From Neospora caninum Liverpool (Eukaryota; Apicomplexa; Conoidasida; Eucoccidiorida; Sarcocystidae), in contig NC_018395.1 of NCBI RefSeq assembly GCF_000208865.1, positions 3,878,606-3,942,605 on the forward strand: a DNA stretch of 64,000 nt. The letters are read 5' to 3'. Positions 47,013 to 59,400 of this stretch are shown piece after piece; position 1 is the stretch's first letter; every line of letters begins with the position of its first letter. The notes beneath the pieces are model-generated. The model saw only the letters and a list, made by a program, of their open reading frames with translations. It was not told the origin of the DNA and made no database searches. Position numbers and translations under genes: made by a program.

Positions 47013-49974
47013 ATGGGGACATGTGCGTCCAAGCTTGGTGCCGTCTCCGCTGCTTCGACCGCCCGCCAGGCTGCGTCCAGAGGTCAGTCGTCATTCGCTT
47101 TATTTGCGCTCACTTCTTCTCCACTGAGGTCCACCTCTCATTCAGTGTTTTTACGCCGTGAGGTAACTAATATAGACATATCGACGAATCACCAGATCGA
47201 CCTACGCCTGTTTCCGTTCTACACCAACCAACTTACACATCTCTCGACTCGCCAGAAATGGATGCTCAGCCCCGGCGTTTGTATGCACGAATGAGGGCAC
47301 TGCTACGCTTGTACATCTATTTGCATATGTATTGAACTGTTTGTCCAGGATCTACAGTTTTCGACACGTCTTGGTGGACAGACGCAGTAGACTCTCGTTG
47401 TCGGCAATATTCAACAGATGGGTACATCCCCGAACGCACGTGAAGGTTCTGGCTGTTTTTCAGGCGCAGGAGAAGGCGACCAAGTTCGTTTGCGCCCGCA
47501 AGCCACTATTCCCTCGCACAGCAAGAGCCTTCCCTCTAAAAGGTCCGACGTTTCCTTGTCCGCAGCGCATCGCTCGGTTTTGGGGAAGTTCTTACACCCG
47601 CCAGGTTATCAGCCCGCATCTCGAAGTCCGGCTCCTCCTCAGCAGTACCCCCATCACTACGATACGTCTCCCGTGTCTTCAGCGAACCGCCACGAGACAG
47701 ACGATCTCCCGGGAAGTGGAGACACCCACGACGGCGAGTCGCTTCTCGCATCTGCAAAGCAAAGCGAACTGGGCGCAGCAAATCGTTCACCAACTGGACA
47801 AGGCAGCAATATTGCCGTGGTCGCAGGGTCGAGTACGAATCCCGGCTACGCAGACGCGCTGGAGAGTCCGTCCTTGGCCATTTTGACAGAAACCTGCAGC
47901 AACGAAAAGATGGCGGAGCCACAGTCCGACAACCCGGGTGCGGGCAGCGCCGCCGGGAACACGCAAGATCGGAATGACAAGCGCTCCGGTTCTCCCTTGG
48001 ATGGTCGTAGCTTTGCGACGGAGAGATGCAGTGGCGAAGACAAAACAGGAGAACGCGCTGAAGGAACCTCGGCGGCTAGGGAGGAGAATGCGAAGCGAGA
48101 TAGTGACCGTCCGCGCGCTGCTGAGACGTGGCCAGGATCTCCTCAGAGGAGACGCCGACTGTCTCTCTCCCGTTCTGCAGGGGCGAGAGAAGACGCAGAC
48201 GAGAAGGCGAGAGGCCAAGCAATCATTGCTGTTGGCGCCGAGGTACCTGCCGGTGTGTTGCTTGCACAGCGCCTGGGAAACACAAAACCGCCGGGGGGAA
48301 AAGCACTCGACCGTGCGTCGTCGTCTCCTCGCGTGTCGGCGAAGAAAGAATGTGAGGAGTCCGAGGAAGGCGAGCAGACGAGGAACTCGCCGGAGCCACA
48401 CGACTGCGACGCACCAGCGGAAGTTGACAGGGGCGATCCCGTAACCAAAGAAAGCGCGGGGGACACCGCGGGCGGTTTTCGACTCAGAGCTGCCCAAGAC
48501 GGGGGAGATCCTGAAGGGACAACGGCGTGTGCACAGGAGTCTCCATCGCCGGCAGGAGGGAATAGAGACCGGCTTCAGTCTCCTTCGCTCCAAGATCCAC
48601 AGAGGCGCCGGCTATCCGTCTCGCGATCGGCGACGGTTTCGTCGCCGGAAAGTCCCGGAGAGGCCGAAACCGAGCGAGGACGCACCGCGTTGACTGTCGA
48701 GGGGATAGCCAGGCGACGAGGATGTGAAGAACGCGAGAAAGAGGAAAGACAAAACGAAGCGGGACGGGGACGGGAGACGGGAGGAACAAAAGGAGGAAGC
48801 CGACTGCCGTCCACACAAACACAACGTAGCAAGCCGACAGCACGACGGCTTAGTGTAGCCGGCCTATACAGCGAACGGACACAAAGCAACTTCGAGGCAC
48901 GTTTCTGAAAAAATTGAATCTCAACGGACCAGGGGCATCACCATGCCTACACGGATAGATCTTCACAAGTATACCTGCAAGTACATCTTTCTACATACAT
49001 ATTCATATTTCCGTACATAAATATGCATGTGTGCATGAAGAGCCATACGGAGTGATCCTCGTCGAGCGGTGACATGTATAGTGCGCTGGTCATATGTATG
49101 GAAAGACGTGCCCACAAGGCGTCTATTTGATAGTTTTGATGGTCCAACAGAGGCGTGCTTGTCATGCGTGGCACAGAGGTTTTGAACGTTTTCTGCAGGA
49201 CAAAAAGGTTGAGAAGCACGGACAGGCAGCCCAGCAAGACTCACTGAATCAGTTTGGTATCGGCATGTGCTGCAAAAAAGGTTTCAAACCGGAGTCTCCG
49301 AATCAAGACGACTTCTTCATAATCAAGTGAGCGACTCACACGCATGTTCAGGTTTACAACGAGTCAGACTTGACGTATTTTTGAGTATAATCTTCACATG
49401 AACAACGCTTCCTAAAACGTTTGTTACTTGTATCCTGCTACCACCTTTCAAACGTCGGTCATTCAACACAGCGCGGAAATGAGACACCGGGAACGTTCCT
49501 CTAGAACATCGATGGCGCATTTGCTTTCTCGCCTGTCGCTCTAACGAACAAGCCCATTCTTCCACTTCTGTTGGAAACACTTGAGGTTATGCGGCGTTAC
49601 TTGCAACTGTTCTTTGTGTCTGGCTGTAATGCTGGTGCGCTCTGTTTTGCACTTCCCCTCCAGAGTCGATAAATGGTCACTGTACGGCGTCTTCGACGGC
49701 CACGGCCCCCTTGGGCACGATGTGAGCAATTATGTTCAACGTGAACTGCCGGCGAGGCTCCTCTACGGCGAACCTCCCTTTCTATCGTACCCCCTTCGTG
49801 CACTTCACACGTCCTTCACAACGGTAGGAACGCGAGGACAACCGTGCACCGAGCCATATATTTCCATATCTGAGAAAACGTCTGCGCGTTTCGATCTCTC
49901 TAAATGCATTTGTGGACGCATGCATACAGAAGAACCGCACGGGGCTCGCTGCGCTGCTATCTATCTATCTATTC

Positions 49975-50020
<46 letters not shown>

Positions 50021-50217
50021 GCATCTATATCTATATCTATCTCTATATCTATGCAGATCTCTCTGTATATCTATATCTAACTCTATATCTAGCTCTATAT
50101 CTATCTTTATATCTATCTACATCCATCTCTATATCTATCTATATCTATATACACAATATATATATATATATATATATATCTTTATATCCATATCTATCTA
50201 TCTATTCATATATATAC

Positions 50218-50257
<40 letters not shown>

Positions 50258-51280
50258 CATGTGCCTGGCTGTTTGTACGTAGGAGGGAACCGACGCATGT
50301 TCGTGTGTATTTTTGTTTTCGTTTTGTGTATGTGTCACAGTTGCGTTTGGATCTCTTTCTCTGCATATGTGCCGTTAGGTACATCATGAGTTGGAGGATC
50401 AAACGGACGATGCTTTAAGCGGCGCGGCGGGGATTGATTGCAGCATGAGCGGCACGACAGCGACAGTTATTCTGCATATCCACGCGCTGAAGAAATTGTT
50501 TGTTGCTCACGTCGGAGACAGTCGCGCCGTGATTGGCCGAAGAGAACCAGGTACCTCCGGGGGCGTTGCCGGAGTAGATCGGTTCAGACCGCAAACACGA
50601 AATGAAAGCGCGAGGCCGGAACAGTCCACCCCGGATCCTCGACAGAGTGCACAGGATCGAGGCATCGGCAGCGGTGAGTCGGTTCGCTTCTGGTTTAGGG
50701 TTTGCAGTTTTGTTTTTCGTTCTGGAAAAGGAGCAAAGACACAGAACACGCCGGCAGATCTTGCCAGGAGGGTTTCCAGGGAACAGGCGGTCCAGGAGCG
50801 CAGGCGAACCGCGTGCATCTCAAAAGAGAGACGCGCGCGAAGGGAATCACGGTGCCGTAAGCCGCGTTCACCGGATTTATCTCAGATGTAGCTTTCGCGT
50901 GTCTGTGGCGGAGGCGCCGGCCGCTTCGGGAAACTGGAAGAATGCCTTTCTTCAGGTGGTTCACCCAGAGAAAAACGCGTTTCTCCATATCCTGCGACGC
51001 CCCAACCACACCGGATCTGTGAAGAAAAAATCAAAACACAATTGTGGTGGTGTGTTTTCAGCGGCTACAGAGTGCGAAGGACAGTCGCCGTCGAGACTTA
51101 CCGCGGTCGACCTAACAAATGATCACAAACCTACCAACGAGGTCGAGAGACAACGCATTCAAAAGGCAGGTCGGTCGGTTCCTGCGATATCTCTGCATGT
51201 TTATGGCCCTGTAAAAAGCCGATACCCCGCGTGACGCCTTGGCAGTGTATACACAGATGAAGGGCCACACCCACATATAT

Positions 51281-51321
<41 letters not shown>

Positions 51322-52675
51322 GTGTGTATATATACAGATGTATATATATATATATATATATAGATATAGATATGAATATATGTATATGTATTCATATATA
51401 TTTCAAGTTGATGTGTGTTCAACGCTGCTTTAGATGGTGGTGGACTGAATCCGAAAGGGATTGAAAACTGGCGGTGTTAACTGTGCACGCATTGGTGTCC
51501 TGCTTACGCCTTTCTGCTGATTCCATTCTGGAGCAAGTCGGCAACGCGTGCTTGCCTCGTGTGCAGTTATTGTTCCATGGGTGCGCTTTTCTGTACAGGC
51601 GGTCAAGTCCGTCGGTTAGATGGCGACGTTCCGCACCGTGTGTTTTTGAAGAACCGACTCTTTCCTGGTCTTGCCATGAGTCGAGCGATCGGAGATACAA
51701 TCGCCACTCAAGCGGGGGTTATTGCAGACCCTGAAGTCCGAGGTCAGAGAGACAGCAGTCGCTCTTCTCGATTTGCCTTTCCTCTTCTCATTTCGTTGCG
51801 AGTCATTCTCTATTGGGGTGCCAGCAGTGTGAGGGGCTTTTGCTCTTTTCCGATATGAAGTTGCGACCAATCCCGCCGTTGCCGTGGATGCCTGATGGCG
51901 TTTATCATGCCTACGTCTTCTTTATTTTTGAATTCGTCTTGGCGAATGGCTGTTTGGAATATTGAATTTCATGGGATGCATCCTCGACTCGCCTCGTCTC
52001 AGCCAGTGACAGGTGTTTTAACAAAAGAATGCACTCGCGTCCCGTTTCACGCTTTTGCCGTGTCCGTCCTTTCCCCGCTTTTTTTGGTTTCGTTCGCATT
52101 CGACGCCGACGGGTTCGCGAGGCTTGGCGTTGCTGCAGGCGAGCGCCACATTGCCTACGATATCCGCGATTTTCCTAGGATACTGAATGGGACTCCAGTT
52201 ACGAGATGCAGACAACCAAGTATTTTAAGATTGTGTACACCGCCACCCCACTGGACCTTGCGCGTGGCGAATGTTCCAGTGTCTGTAGACGCAGCGCCTT
52301 ATGCACAACATACTACCGATGCTTGCGGCCGTTTTCTTCAGAGTATGAAATCCTCGAAGGCCGTGATGAATTCCTGCTCATTTGCTCCGATGGTGTCTGG
52401 GAGTTTATTTCCTCACAAGAAGCCGTCAATATGGTTGGCGCTTTTGGACGCGATCAGGTACTGTTGAAAGGTTGCGGTCGCCCCGCGTTTTTGTAGGGAA
52501 TTGCAGGTACCGGGATGGCTAGCATAAGAGTTCTTCGCGATTCCTGTGCTTTCCTCTTTCCCGCATCCTTAAGCTGAAAAAGCCGTGAGCGCACCTATCT
52601 ACCTGACCATGTCTGTCACGACTTTTATCTGCATCATTAGTTACCTGTTTTGCTGTTTATCCTGCACTCCACCAC

Positions 52676-52715
<40 letters not shown>

Positions 52716-53063
52716 GCGTAGATACACGGGCGAATGCGTACATGCAAAAGAAGGAATCGAAGCATGGAGATGGCAAGACAAGTACAAAACCGACCCAGGG
52801 GTTCGTACAAACTTTCCTAGAAAACGGACTGCCCTCAACGCGGCTAGGTAAAAACACAGAGACTGGAGCGCTGGCTTGTTCCTGGAGCATCGGTTTTGTC
52901 TCCAGCAGAGAACACAGATTCTCCCTTTCCTTCGTGTTTGTTCGGCCATTTTGTCCAGGTGCAGAAAGCATGCGATGCAATCGCCAGAGAAGCTTGGAGA
53001 CGTTGGATTGAGGAAGAGCACAATGTCGTCGATGACATCACTGTCATTGTTATCTATTTCTAA
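47013..53063 (+). CDS. PP2C/PPM-family protein phosphatase, N-myristoylated
   Basis: A metal-dependent Ser/Thr phosphatase. Nine exons join in phase: 47013-47082, 47464-48896, 49199-49326, 49664-49823, 50379-50673, 51062-51169, 51599-51742, 52342-52457, 52959-53063, giving 852 residues. MGTCASKLG at the start is a strong myristoylation signal with a nearby cysteine for palmitoylation, so membrane attachment is likely. Residues ~24-501 are polar and charged, with three RRLS sites. The catalytic domain shows [11 protein letters not shown] (D555), [56 protein letters not shown] and the C-terminal DDITVIVI. All usual metal-binding motifs are present, so it should be active. The exon 2 donor is GAG|GCACGT, a GC-AG intron required by phase. 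In exon 5, an alternative in-phase donor at 50551 would remove 41 residues. Which PPM subtype this is cannot be told here. Confidence 0.92.
49955..50258. repeat. TCTA/TA compound microsatellite in PP2C intron 4
   Basis: About 300 bases of (TCTA)n grading into degenerate ATATCTATCT words and then (TA)n. It fills most of the intron at 49824-50378 and is the longest simple-repeat block in the window. Confidence 0.92.
51282..51400. repeat. (TA)n tract in PP2C intron 6
   Basis: Two (TA)n blocks with TGTGTATATATACAGATG between them, inside the intron at 51170-51598. Confidence 0.88.
52675..52715. repeat. (TA)n tract in PP2C intron 8
   Basis: About eighteen TA dinucleotides within the last PP2C intron. 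Confidence 0.88.
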
Positions 53064-53521
53064 ATAGTGAATGCAAACACAGGGAATTCGGTTTTCTTCG
53101 GAATATCAACTTATTTCGAAACGCTGCAAGGCCCGCTACGCAAGCACAAAAACAGACGCCTTGAGTTGCTACACAATGTAGTATTTCCACAGGTCTGTTC
53201 GCATAGATACAGACTTACGAAAAATGTCAGCGGGAAACTGCCACACGCCGCCAGAGGTACATACACCCCCGTGGCCATACATACCTGCATTCATATACAT
53301 ATATACATGTAGAGACAGGTATGGCGACTCTCCTGCACACAAAAGGAGGTGAATACCCACACACAGACACATTAAAATTTATCATGTGGAGTTGATCGTC
53401 CTTTCCAAGATCACGGTCATCCTCTGGCATGTGCAAACAGTGTCGGGCTTGGCATGATCCCACCGATATATATAGATGTGCGTGATTGCGAATATGTCTA
53501 GAGATAGATGAAGAGTACAAA

Positions 53522-53568
<47 letters not shown>

Positions 53569-54759
53569 TCATGTGTCCCTATTGACTATGTTGGGCGACG
53601 CAGCCTTCTGCCGGCTAAAATCGAATCCATCTGTGTTTTTCGGGAGAGCAGGTTCTCTCGCGTTGCGATAAGCGCTCGAGCTTCAGATTTCTTCCGATTC
53701 GCTTTCCATCACCAGAACAGAACAGGATGAGAATCGTGCTTTGTGAACAGAACAGCAACGGAGATTGCTCCGGTTCGCCTTTTAGCGTAGGAGTCCCAAA
53801 CGCCTCCGCATCTGCAGGTCCTCGCAGAGCCGGTTGTCGCGTGCTATTCCCGTTCGCCACTCGACATGCACTCCTGCGTTCGAGTGTAGTTGCGCATCCG
53901 TTTTGTGTCGGCATCAGATAACGCCCGTTAGCAGAAACCCCATGCACGCGCAGTTACCACAGTCGGGAGGACCCGGAAATGGCTGGGGTGGCGACGATTG
54001 TCAGTGATGCAACATAACGTTCCAGATTCGCGACGCTCCACTGCCGTTGATACGAACACAGGGACGAAAGTCTCCCTTTAGATCCTGAGAGAGCTCCCCT
54101 TCACCCGCAACGACCCAAACACACGTGCCCAACCGATTTTCTGTAGCGCCATCGAGGGAGAAACCGCATCGAGATCCAGGGATGGACACCCTGGCCGGCC
54201 AAGATAGAGAACTGAATAACTGCGAGATCGATTCAGAGCAAAAGAGTAGGACGCATGGGCGTCGACAGAAAAAGAGAGCGAGCAACTGATGCGGTCGGTT
54301 CGCCTTTCTCTGGCTAGGCAAGCGACCAGCCCGCGACGCAAAGTGCTTCGCGTCTCGTCGGCTTATATTTCGGGAACGGGGATGCGCTTGGAAACGGTGG
54401 TGGGTCTCCTGGCTCTCTGGGGCGCTTCTCAGTTTCCCCCATTTGGTGCATCTGCATCCGGTCCGCTTCGGTCCTTGTCGCGGAGCAGACGCTTCTGTTT
54501 CCCCTTAGAGAAGACCCTACAGAAGAACCACAGCTGGTCAAGACAGGCGTTAAACCGGGCGGTGCGAAGCAAACAATTCTGTTGGGGCACGGCGAGTGAA
54601 AGGCGAGAAACACATGTCGAGTGAAAACCAAGTGACTCACGACAGGCTCCACGTACTCTCGAACTCGTGCGCCGCTGGCGAATCTGGTAAAAACTCCGGC
54701 GTGAACGAAGTGCCGCACAAACTTCATCTGAAACACGCGGCGCGCCGTGGCCTATTCCG
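53064..54759. other. Tail-to-tail gap between PP2C and TYW1
   Basis: Converging 3' flanks. A (TA)n tract of about twenty units lies at 53524-53567. No open frame over 140 codons has recognisable content. The minus-strand TYW1 3' UTR should begin just below 54760. Confidence 0.5.
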
Positions 54760-55815
54760 CTATGGCCATGCGTGCCGAGCTAGGAGACTGAGACGCCGAA
54801 AACGACGCCGCCTCGAGGATGGAAACAGACGGCGGGCGCCTTACCGTTTCTCGAACGGGCTGAAACCTGCTTCGGCACTTCCGTACACAGCCCACGACGG
54901 CGTCGGGGCACAGTAGTCAAATCCGGTGAAGGCTGTGTTGCCGCTGGTGGCCTGGAACCAGTAAAAAAGAAAAGAAAAACACACAAATTGGGCAAACCGA
55001 AGAGATGTGGCAAGGCCACGGGATGACGGCCATGTTCGTGGCAGATCCGAGGTGCGCGGTACGAATTGTCCACTCACGATTTGCGAGTGTTTCGTCAACA
55101 TGCAAGCACACATTTTCGAAATACGGCGATACCCGTATCGCTCGCCGTTTATTCACCGCGATGGATCTTCCTGCCTTCCCGTGGCTCTATGCCGTGCCAA
55201 TGTTTAGTTTGTATCATGTCAACGCCGCGTCGGCTACAGAGGGCTGCAAACGGCACACATGCTAGAGAAAAGAAAAACGAGGAGGGAGAAGGCAAGGGAG
55301 TGAACAGAAAGCCAGAAATTGCACTCGTCGCGGAATGTGGCAGATTGGGGACGAGGCCGCGAAATGCGACGCCGGAGAATTCTAAGCGGAGCCTGGCGTC
55401 TTTTTAGACTTACAAGTTGGTGAAATCTATCGTAGTCGATCCACGTGTGCCACACGCCGTCCCGTCGATAGCTGTTCATCCAAAACCCAAGTCAGAAACA
55501 ACACCACACAAGAGATCATAATCATAGTGTGGGGTACGGAACTCGCATCCAAGGAGATAGAAACACACACACACGGTTGGAAGAGACAGAGCATGCGGAA
55601 ATAAGCATAGGCAGCTCACGGTATATACATCGCAATAGGTCGTCGCGAGGAGTTTGCAATCATACTCTCCCTCTCTCTCGCTAGATTCATCGGTTAAATA
55701 TGCTTGTATGTGTTCAAAGATCTCAGTATCCAGCGACTATATTCGGCTATATTTCACGATGTATTCACGCCCGTTGCTGTATACGCACCAGGAAGTCAAC
55801 ATAGGCAAAAATAAG

Positions 55816-55846
<31 letters not shown>

Positions 55847-56375
55847 CTGTATGCGTGTAGGGAGTTCAAGTACTGACAACCTTACACTTACGAGGTTTTG
55901 GCGATGAGGACGCAGCACGAGTGCCGATGCTCGCATGCAATCGCATACTGCCCCGCAGGCAGGGCGTCGCAGAGAGCCTGACAGAAAGAGACAACCTGGA
56001 ACACAGGGGCGCAGAGAGAGGCGGAAAAGGCATTTGCAGCGGGGGGAGCCAACGGCAGCGACGGGGCACAGCAGAGCCCACAAAGGGAAGGAAACCAGGA
56101 AAGGGCGGCTGCGATGACACGGAGGAGCAGAGAGGAGGAGGGACTAAGTGAAAAGAAACCGCGACGGCTGAGAGAAACAGAAAGCCGGCACAGAGACAGG
56201 AAACTCTAGAAATGTTGACGTGGCGAGAGAGGAGGTAGAGGTAGGATAAGAAAGGAGGAACAGGAGTCAGAACAACAGACAAGAACGGCGACAGAGCCAC
56301 ACCGAACATGTGCAGGAGCCGCAAAACGAGCAATGTAGAGGGACATGTGAACCATGCATCTGCGTAAACGTAAAT

Positions 56376-56416
<41 letters not shown>

Positions 56417-59400
56417 ATAAATGCACTGATGATTATTTCACAGTGAGAGAGGAGAACACAAGCAGAGGTCCGGGGTTAGGAAGCGACAGGCGCTGGACTT
56501 CCCGCGTTCTGTCACATCTGAAACAAAACGTCGCCGTGCATGCACTCGAGCAAAAAGCCGGGCGTATGCATGCACATGCCTGCAGCATTACAAGGCGCGT
56601 ATTGAAATCCCAAAAGCAGTGCTTTCCCCGTAGTCCGACAAACAGGGACAGGAAAACCGTCCCAGCTCATCGGGAGGGTCTCTCGTCACGGCGAGCGGTT
56701 TTTCGAATCCTGACCTGGTCATGCCACGGGATATTCTTCATGGTTAATTTGGAATGCTTCGACGTCCCCGAATAGGTTACCGCTTTGACTTCAATGAGAT
56801 CCGGCGATCCTCGAAGAACCAACTTCGCATACGCGGCTGCCGATCGATCTGTGAGAGACTGTCCTTCCCTGCTTTCTGCCCTTCCTTGCGTCGCCTTCTC
56901 TCCTCGCCTCCCAAGACCCCTCGTGCGTGTCTCCTCTCGCGCCCTGTCTCCGTCGAGCATCGACGGCGAGCGGCAGCCACAGGCATGTCCCGTTTCTGTG
57001 TCTCCAGAGGCAACGGCTCGACAGCACCTGTCTTTGGCCTCATTTTGCGGACTCTCCGGGGGCGACGCTGGCGTCGAGCGGGTTTCTGGATTCTCGCCAG
57101 TGTCGGGTTTGTCGGGTGTAGAACCCGAAGGATTGTCCATGTTGTAGCCAGCGACGAGGGTCAGGCGATACACTGTTCGCTGGCGCTTCTCTTTCAACAG
57201 CTCGAGGCAAGCGACGAAACGCTCCCAGTAGTCGGCAAACAGCGGTTGGTCTGCCACAGACGATATGTGACATACAGGAGGGGAATGGACATGGAACGAG
57301 CTGCACGGTGGCAAAGACGAGAACCGACAAGGCCGACACCGTTCCCGGGCACTTATTGAAGACGGACAAAGCTGGAAGCGAGAAGCGAATCAGACCCTAC
57401 AAGAGAGACTCCCGCCAGCGAGCAGCACTGAAACAAATATATGAAGGTACGAAAAAGGAGAGACAGAGAGACACAGACGGGTGCGGTCCCACGCCCACTT
57501 ATGAACACGCACCCCCGCGCATGTGTCTACAGAGAGGTGTAGGTAGACGTAGACCGAGAACTGCCGCGCAGATCGCTTGCTGGGACCGCAGACTGAAAGA
57601 TATACAGAGGCGGATGAAAGCCACCGTGGGCCGTTCGACCTTCTCTCCTTTCACACAACGAAGGCTGCCGTAGTCCCCGCGCTTTTCGACGGAGACTTCA
57701 CGTGAAGCATGCGTTCGAGGGCCCACCAAAAGGCAGGAACGAGGTGTGATAGGATACCTCCAGGACTCGCCTGCCTGTGTATATACACGGCAGGAGTCTC
57801 GACATATACAGAGGTGCGACATGGCCTTGTGCCTCGACAGCGAGCGCCTCTCACCGAGTGCTTTGAGGTCTTTGGGGTTTGCGGCGTCGACCGACACGTA
57901 CAGCTGCGTGACTGGCGGCAAGTTGCGCAGAGCATCGGGAAATTGCGCATTTGTCACCTGAAGATAGCATGACCGGAGGCAAAGCAAGAGAGCGCGAATC
58001 GGAACAGGTGGAGCGAAACGGGGACAGAGACAGAGAGACAAAGAGAGACAAATGGACTCAGAGCGTAGGATCGGACGAAGGTGTAGGGATGGAGACTCAG
58101 ACTGCTCGTGAAAGGGAGAGAGCGACTCCATATCACTCGGGGGACAGGACGTATCTGCAGTTCTACGCTTGATACACAGAGCTCTACGCAAGTATCTACG
58201 CATAAATATACAACCCGCATCCCCACTTTAATAACCCAGAGACTGCCCCGCAATCGGCGACGGTGACGCGCTGTGGACGGCGAATAGGCCGCGCCCCGAG
58301 GCCACGCTGAGCGCCTTTACAAGCAGCCGCGGCTTGCGTTTGAAGGTTGGTGCGTGTGCAAATGCCTTCAAAATGTGGATACATGGAACCAGATGTAGAA
58401 AACAAAATGTAGAAACCAACGGACGAGAATGGAAGCGTATGTTTGGCAGTGAACGAGACGTGAAACTCACAAGAAATGTGGAAATGTGTTGCTGATGGAG
58501 AAGCTTCACGAGCTCGTCAATTCGCGGGTACATGATCGGCTCTCCGACGAGCGACAAGGCACAGTGACGGACTTCGGCGCGGGCCGACGCGAGACGCGCC
58601 TCGTTCACTTCTGCCATGCCTGGACGGAGAAGCAGGCGCAGCGAGGAGGCGATGTGAAAGGCACGAAAACGCGCAGAAGAGCCGAGCCTAGATCCCACGC
58701 CACGACTCGCAACCGAGTCCCTTGCGGGGCCAGGCGAGGACCGACATCGGAGAAGAGAATGCGACAGATCCAAAAGGGAAAGGGAAACGCGATGAAGACG
58801 CGGCGAAGCTCCTGGCAGCCGCGAAAACCAGTGGACGCGGGGTAGGGACGAGAGAAGGCCGACTGTGCGCTTGGCAGATGAAGAGGAAAAGCGAGAAACC
58901 CTCGACACGGAACCCCATGCATGCAAGTTCAACACCTCGGCGATACGCCACCGCTGCCTCTCTTGACGCGCGTCAGTCTCGTTCGTTCGTCTCCTTTGCA
59001 GTCCCTTCTTCGCCCAGCACACCCGGCCGTCTTCCCGCTCGGACGTCCGGTTATCCTCACCACGACTGCTTTCCGCTTCCCCCCCCTTCCCCTCACTTTT
59101 TGGGCGTTGCCTCTCCTTGTCTCTGACTCACTGCTTCCTAGCCTTCTCACCTTTCAGTTCCTTGACGGCGGCAAAGTGGTTCTTGAGTCCCTGCTCGACG
59201 ACGAAGTCTGGGCTGTCCATCTGCCATCGCCAGGAAGTCCCGACGGGGTTTTTGTGGTGTCGCCAGCAAAAGACGCACTTGTTTGCGCAGGCCAGAGAAG
59301 GCGTCAGCTCCATGCACTGCGACGAGGTGATGCCGTAGAACGTGTGCTTGTAGCATCCGCCGCGGCCGCGCAGCTGCGACTTTGTCCATCGGCAGAGCTT

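Noticed and set aside
49581..50282. 233-codon frame continuing past the PP2C DGHG exon
   Set aside because: Beyond 49823 it is intron and TCTA repeat; the GT donor and the phase of the next exon end the coding part there.
52218..52341. Extra PP2C exon after the acceptor at 52198
   Set aside because: Joining the PEVR exon directly to the [11 protein letters not shown] exon is in phase and matches the conserved spacing of PP2C motifs.
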